A stretch of 15,663 bases of DNA from Candidatus Saccharibacteria bacterium UBA2834 (GTDB lineage: Bacteria > Patescibacteriota > Saccharimonadia > Saccharimonadales > Saccharimonadaceae). Numbering within the stretch: the stretch's first letter is position 1; each line of letters begins with the position of its first letter. The stretch spans positions 1 to 15,663 of the forward strand of contig DEGE01000027.1 in NCBI GenBank assembly GCA_002351365.1, given 5' to 3'. Below, piece after piece: positions 13,481 to 15,663 of the stretch. The notes under the pieces are model-generated. The model saw nothing but the letters and a program-made list of their open reading frames with translations, was not told where the DNA came from and did not search any database. A program made the translations under genes and the position numbers.

Positions 13481-14716
13481 ATGAAAAGAAGTCAATTGTT
13501 TACTAAAACAACGAAAACTACGCCAAATGACGAAGTAAGTAATAGTGCGAAGTTGTTAATTCGCGCTGGCTATGTCTATAAAGAAATGGCGGGAGTTTAT
13601 GACTTTTTGCCGCTCGGAAAACGCGTCCTAGATAATATCATGCAGATTATCCGCGAAGAGCTCAATGCGATTGGTTCTCAGGAATTACAGATGACAGCTC
13701 TACAAAATAAAGAAGTTTGGGAGGCGACCGACCGCTGGAGCGACGACGTTATGGATGTCTGGTTCAAGACTAAGCTTAATGCCGGTGGAGAAGTTGGCCT
13801 AGCGCCTACTCACGAAGAGCCGATTACGCGCTTGATGAAGAGCTATATTTCGAGCTACAAAGACCTACCTGTTTACGCTTATCAATTCCAAACGAAATTC
13901 CGCAACGAGTTGCGCGCAAAATCTGGCATTATGCGTACGCGCGAATTTATGATGAAGGATTTGTATAGCTTCTCGAAAGACCGCGCCGAACATGATGAAT
14001 TCTATGAAAAATGTGCAGACACTTACAAGAAAATCTTCAACCGTCTTGGCATTGGTAATGATACTTTCCGTACTTTTGCTAGCGGCGGCGCTTTTAGCAA
14101 GTTTAGTGACGAGTTCCAAACTCTTTGCGAAGTAGGCGAGGATATTGTCTATTTGGACCGAGAAAAGGGTATCGCCATTAATGACGAAGTCTATAATGAT
14201 GAAACTATTAAAGATCTTGGCCTCGATAAATCAAAACTCGAAAAGTGCAAGGCTGCCGAAGTTGGCAACATCTTTACGCTTGGTTATCGCTTCTCGGATG
14301 GCCTCGATCTGACGTTTAACGACGAAAATGGCGAACGTAAAAAAGTCTTTATGGGCAGCTATGGTATTGGTCCGAGCCGTGTGATGGGCGTAATCGCAGA
14401 GAAGCTATCAGACGAAAATGGTCTTGTCTGGCCAGAAGAAATTGCTCCTTACAAATATTACTTAGTTGGCATTGGCGAAGCGGCCGAAAAAATCTGTGCC
14501 GAACTCACCGAACAGGCCCCTGAATTGATTTTATGGGATGACCGAAAAGGCGCACGTAATGGCGAAAAATTTGCTGATGCAGACTTGATGGGGATTCCTT
14601 ACCGCGTGGTAATTAGCGATAAAACTTTAGCCGAATCTAAAATTGAGCTAAAAAATCGTCAAACTGGCGATATTGAACTATTGACATTAGAAGAATTTAA
14701 AACTAAACTAGTCTAG
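13481..14716 (+). CDS. proS: Prolyl-tRNA synthetase, short form without the editing insert
   Basis: Class II synthetase that charges tRNA-Pro with proline. 411 aa, against roughly 570 for the common bacterial form. Visible in order: motif 1 region GVYDFLPLGKRVLDNI, LAPTHEEPITRL, motif 2 QTKFRNELRAKSGIMRTREF with FMMKDLYSF, then GGAFSKFSDEFQTL and IAINDEVYND, immediately joined to AAEVGNIFTLGYRFSDG and motif 3 GSYGIGPSRVMGV, then an anticodon-binding domain (about 325-411, with LILWDDRKGARNGEKFADADLMGIPYRVVIS). The INS editing domain that normally lies between motifs 2 and 3 is absent; only about 20 residues bridge the join. The protein therefore should not clear Ala-tRNA-Pro in cis. ATG at 13481 has no ribosome-binding site and a -10 box 6 bases upstream. 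Its 3' end carries the greA promoter. Confidence 0.96.
   Translation: MKRSQLFTKTTKTTPNDEVSNSAKLLIRAGYVYKEMAGVYDFLPLGKRVLDNIMQIIREELNAIGSQELQMTALQNKEVWEATDRWSDDVMDVWFKTKLNAGGEVGLAPTHEEPITRLMKSYISSYKDLPVYAYQFQTKFRNELRAKSGIMRTREFMMKDLYSFSKDRAEHDEFYEKCADTYKKIFNRLGIGNDTFRTFASGGAFSKFSDEFQTLCEVGEDIVYLDREKGIAINDEVYNDETIKDLGLDKSKLEKCKAAEVGNIFTLGYRFSDGLDLTFNDENGERKKVFMGSYGIGPSRVMGVIAEKLSDENGLVWPEEIAPYKYYLVGIGEAAEKICAELTEQAPELILWDDRKGARNGEKFADADLMGIPYRVVISDKTLAESKIELKNRQTGDIELLTLEEFKTKLV
14681..14709 (+). promoter_or_regulatory. greA promoter inside the proS 3' end
   Basis: TTGACA (14681-14686, perfect), 17 bases, TAAACT (14704-14709). Transcription would start near 14716, the last base of the proS stop, giving a leader of about 57 bases with AGGAGG at 14756-14761. 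No terminator separates proS and greA, so read-through is also likely. Confidence 0.72.
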
Positions 14717-14772
14717 ATATTTATAAAAATTAATTCCATTTCCCCCGGAAATACTAGGAGGGATAATTCATT

Positions 14773-15219
14773 ATGGTTAAAACAGTTAGTATTACAGCAG
14801 AAGGTAAGAAAGACCTCGAAAAAGAACTCGAAGAGCTCAAGGCTCGTCGCCCAGAAATCGCCGAAAAAATTGCGACAGCACGTTCTTATGGCGACCTTAG
14901 CGAAAACGAGGACTATACGGCTGCACGCGGCGAACAAAAAGTCGTCGAGGGCCGTATTCAGGAAATTGAAGACATTTTGCTTCACGCCAAAGTAATTAAG
15001 GGCGGCAAAAAGTCTAAGGTAGATATGGGCAGCGTCGTTTCGCTCGAATCGAACGGCAAAACTAGCACCTATACATTGGTTGGCGCCGTTGAGGCCAACC
15101 CACTAGAAGGCAAAATTAGTAACGAATCACCGATTGGTCTTGCGATTTTTGGTAAAAAAGTCGGAGACGAAGTCACTCTACCTAACGGTAAAGTATTCAA
15201 AATTGCAACCATTCAATAA
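14773..15219 (+). CDS. greA: Transcription elongation factor GreA
   Basis: Enters the secondary channel of stalled RNA polymerase and stimulates cleavage of the backtracked RNA end. 148 aa, slightly shorter than the E. coli protein (158). N-terminal coiled coil (about 1-72) with the acidic tip in SYGDLSENEDYTAARGEQ (Asp40 and Glu43 by this reading, the positions that help bind the active-site metal), then an FKBP-like domain (about 75-148) containing ISNESPIGLAIFGKKVGDEV. ATG at 14773 is preceded by AGGAGG with an 11-base gap, somewhat long. A GATAAT sequence lies between the two and resembles a -10 box, but the ribosome-binding site and the TTGACA promoter upstream explain the gene better. 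It ends in a strong terminator. Confidence 0.96.
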   Translation: MVKTVSITAEGKKDLEKELEELKARRPEIAEKIATARSYGDLSENEDYTAARGEQKVVEGRIQEIEDILLHAKVIKGGKKSKVDMGSVVSLESNGKTSTYTLVGAVEANPLEGKISNESPIGLAIFGKKVGDEVTLPNGKVFKIATIQ

Positions 15220-15230
15220 TTCGAAAACTA

Positions 15231-15267
15231 ATACGCCTTCAACCATTAAGAAAGAAGGCGTATTTTT
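15231..15267 (+). terminator. Terminator of greA
   Basis: ATACGCCTTC (15231-15240), 13-base loop, GAAGGCGTAT (15254-15263), then T's to 15267. Ten perfect base pairs. Confidence 0.92.
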
Positions 15268-15299
15268 ATGCGCCAATAAACTAAAAAGCATAAAAGGAA

Positions 15300-15305
15300 T
15301 ATAAT
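15300..15305 (+). promoter_or_regulatory. -10 box of the ABC transporter gene, predicted leaderless
   Basis: Perfect TATAAT ending 6 bases before ATG at 15312. No convincing -35 was found at 16-18 bases. A weak AAGGAA (15294-15299) lies 12 bases before the ATG, too far for a good ribosome-binding site. Confidence 0.55.
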
Positions 15306-15311
15306 TTAAAA

Positions 15312-15663
15312 ATGACAAAATCACAAAATAGCAAGCAGCGTTCGTCGGTTGCGAAGCGCACGCTGTACTACTATTGGCAAAGTTCAAAAAAGTACAAATG
15401 GCTAGCAATTGGCACAATTCTATCAACGCCAATTGTTGTCCTAATTCGCACAACGCTCATTCCATTAATATTTGCAAACATGATAGATGCGATTTCGGCT
15501 GGCATCCCAGACGATCAAGTCATCTCAACGCTCTTACCGCAGGGGCTGTTATTGATCGGCCTATATTTGGGCGGTAGCGCCATCCTGGGCTGGCTTCGAG
15601 TCTATTGGTGTTGGAAGTATGAACTCAAGGTACTCTATGATTTGGGGACGCTTTGCTTTAATA
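15312..15663 (+). CDS. ABC exporter subunit, N-terminal part of the membrane domain, cut by the window edge
   Basis: 117 codons are visible and the frame stays open to the right edge. The protein begins MTKSQNSKQRSSVAKRT, then YYYWQSSKKYKW, a first hydrophobic segment (about residues 33-52) ending in TTLIPLIFANMIDAIS, a short loop, and a second hydrophobic segment (about 72-92) followed by RVYWCWKYELKVLYDLGT. This pattern (short basic N-terminus, helix 1 followed by P-x-x-x-x-x-M-I-D, helix 2, then an arginine-rich cytoplasmic stretch) is that of type I ABC exporters in which the membrane domain is fused to the ATPase. The ATPase domain would lie beyond the window, so the fusion and the substrate are unknown. 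ATG at 15312 follows the greA terminator by 44 bases. Confidence 0.75.
   Translation, partial: MTKSQNSKQRSSVAKRTLYYYWQSSKKYKWLAIGTILSTPIVVLIRTTLIPLIFANMIDAISAGIPDDQVISTLLPQGLLLIGLYLGGSAILGWLRVYWCWKYELKVLYDLGTLCFN

Noticed and set aside
14762..14767. GATAAT as a -10 box making greA leaderless
   Set aside because: AGGAGG lies immediately upstream and a TTGACA-17-TAAACT promoter exists at 14681-14709; a start at the ATG would drop the ribosome-binding site.
1..15663. TGA recoded as glycine or tryptophan
   Set aside because: Conserved proteins are uninterrupted under the standard code with no in-frame TGA needed; only disuse of TGA as a stop is observed.
1..15663. CRISPR arrays, tRNA or rRNA genes, insertion sequences, phage or defence modules
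   Set aside because: I scanned for direct repeats with spacers, cloverleaf-like GTTC-containing segments, and transposase-like or defence-type proteins and saw none.

Overview
The window reads as a compact housekeeping region from a small-genome bacterium, most likely Candidate Phyla Radiation/Patescibacteria and possibly Saccharibacteria (TM7). That placement is an inference from divergent but recognisable bacterial proteins, very short intergenic spaces, a short ProRS without the editing insert and the general style of the proteins; no rRNA or other marker here proves it. The standard genetic code fits: all genes are open without reading TGA as sense.

Layout. 1-3609 (rightward) is a proteolysis cluster: the end of clpC, a membrane-anchored HExxH protein, then clpP behind a perfect CIRCE operator that overlaps its promoter. 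3617-5240 (leftward) holds two single-gene units, an unrecognised secreted or anchored protein and a RelQ-type small alarmone synthetase. 5269-7007 (rightward) holds radA and rpsO. 7026-7931 (leftward) is an unrecognised 256-aa gene lying between rpsO and pnp, which are neighbours in many bacteria. 7945-15663 (rightward) holds pnp, a five-helix membrane protein, ftsK, proS, greA and the start of an ABC exporter subunit that runs off the right edge.

How the genes work together. ClpC carries an MGF ClpP-docking tripeptide and its partner clpP lies 1 kb downstream, so they probably form one ATP-dependent protease; CIRCE implies HrcA heat-shock control of clpP. RelQ would make (p)ppGpp. The remainder covers recombination repair (RadA), translation (S15, ProRS), RNA decay (PNPase), chromosome segregation and division (FtsK) and transcript-cleavage rescue of RNA polymerase (GreA).

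Two general patterns stand out. First, radA, ftsK, proS and the ABC gene each have a -10-like box ending exactly 6 nt before an ATG with no usable Shine-Dalgarno site, and rpsO is nearly the same; this predicts leaderless mRNAs. clpP, pnp, greA, the membrane gene and the leftward genes instead have leaders with ribosome-binding sites. Second, the three leftward genes each have a consensus promoter (TTGACT or TTGACC, 17 bp, TATAAT or TAAAAT), their own terminator, or both, and ATC/GAG-rich codon use unlike their neighbours, suggesting accessory single-gene insertions. None of the 13 genes whose stop codon is present ends in TGA. There is no gene-free stretch over 300 bases, and I saw no tRNA, rRNA, CRISPR array or insertion sequence.
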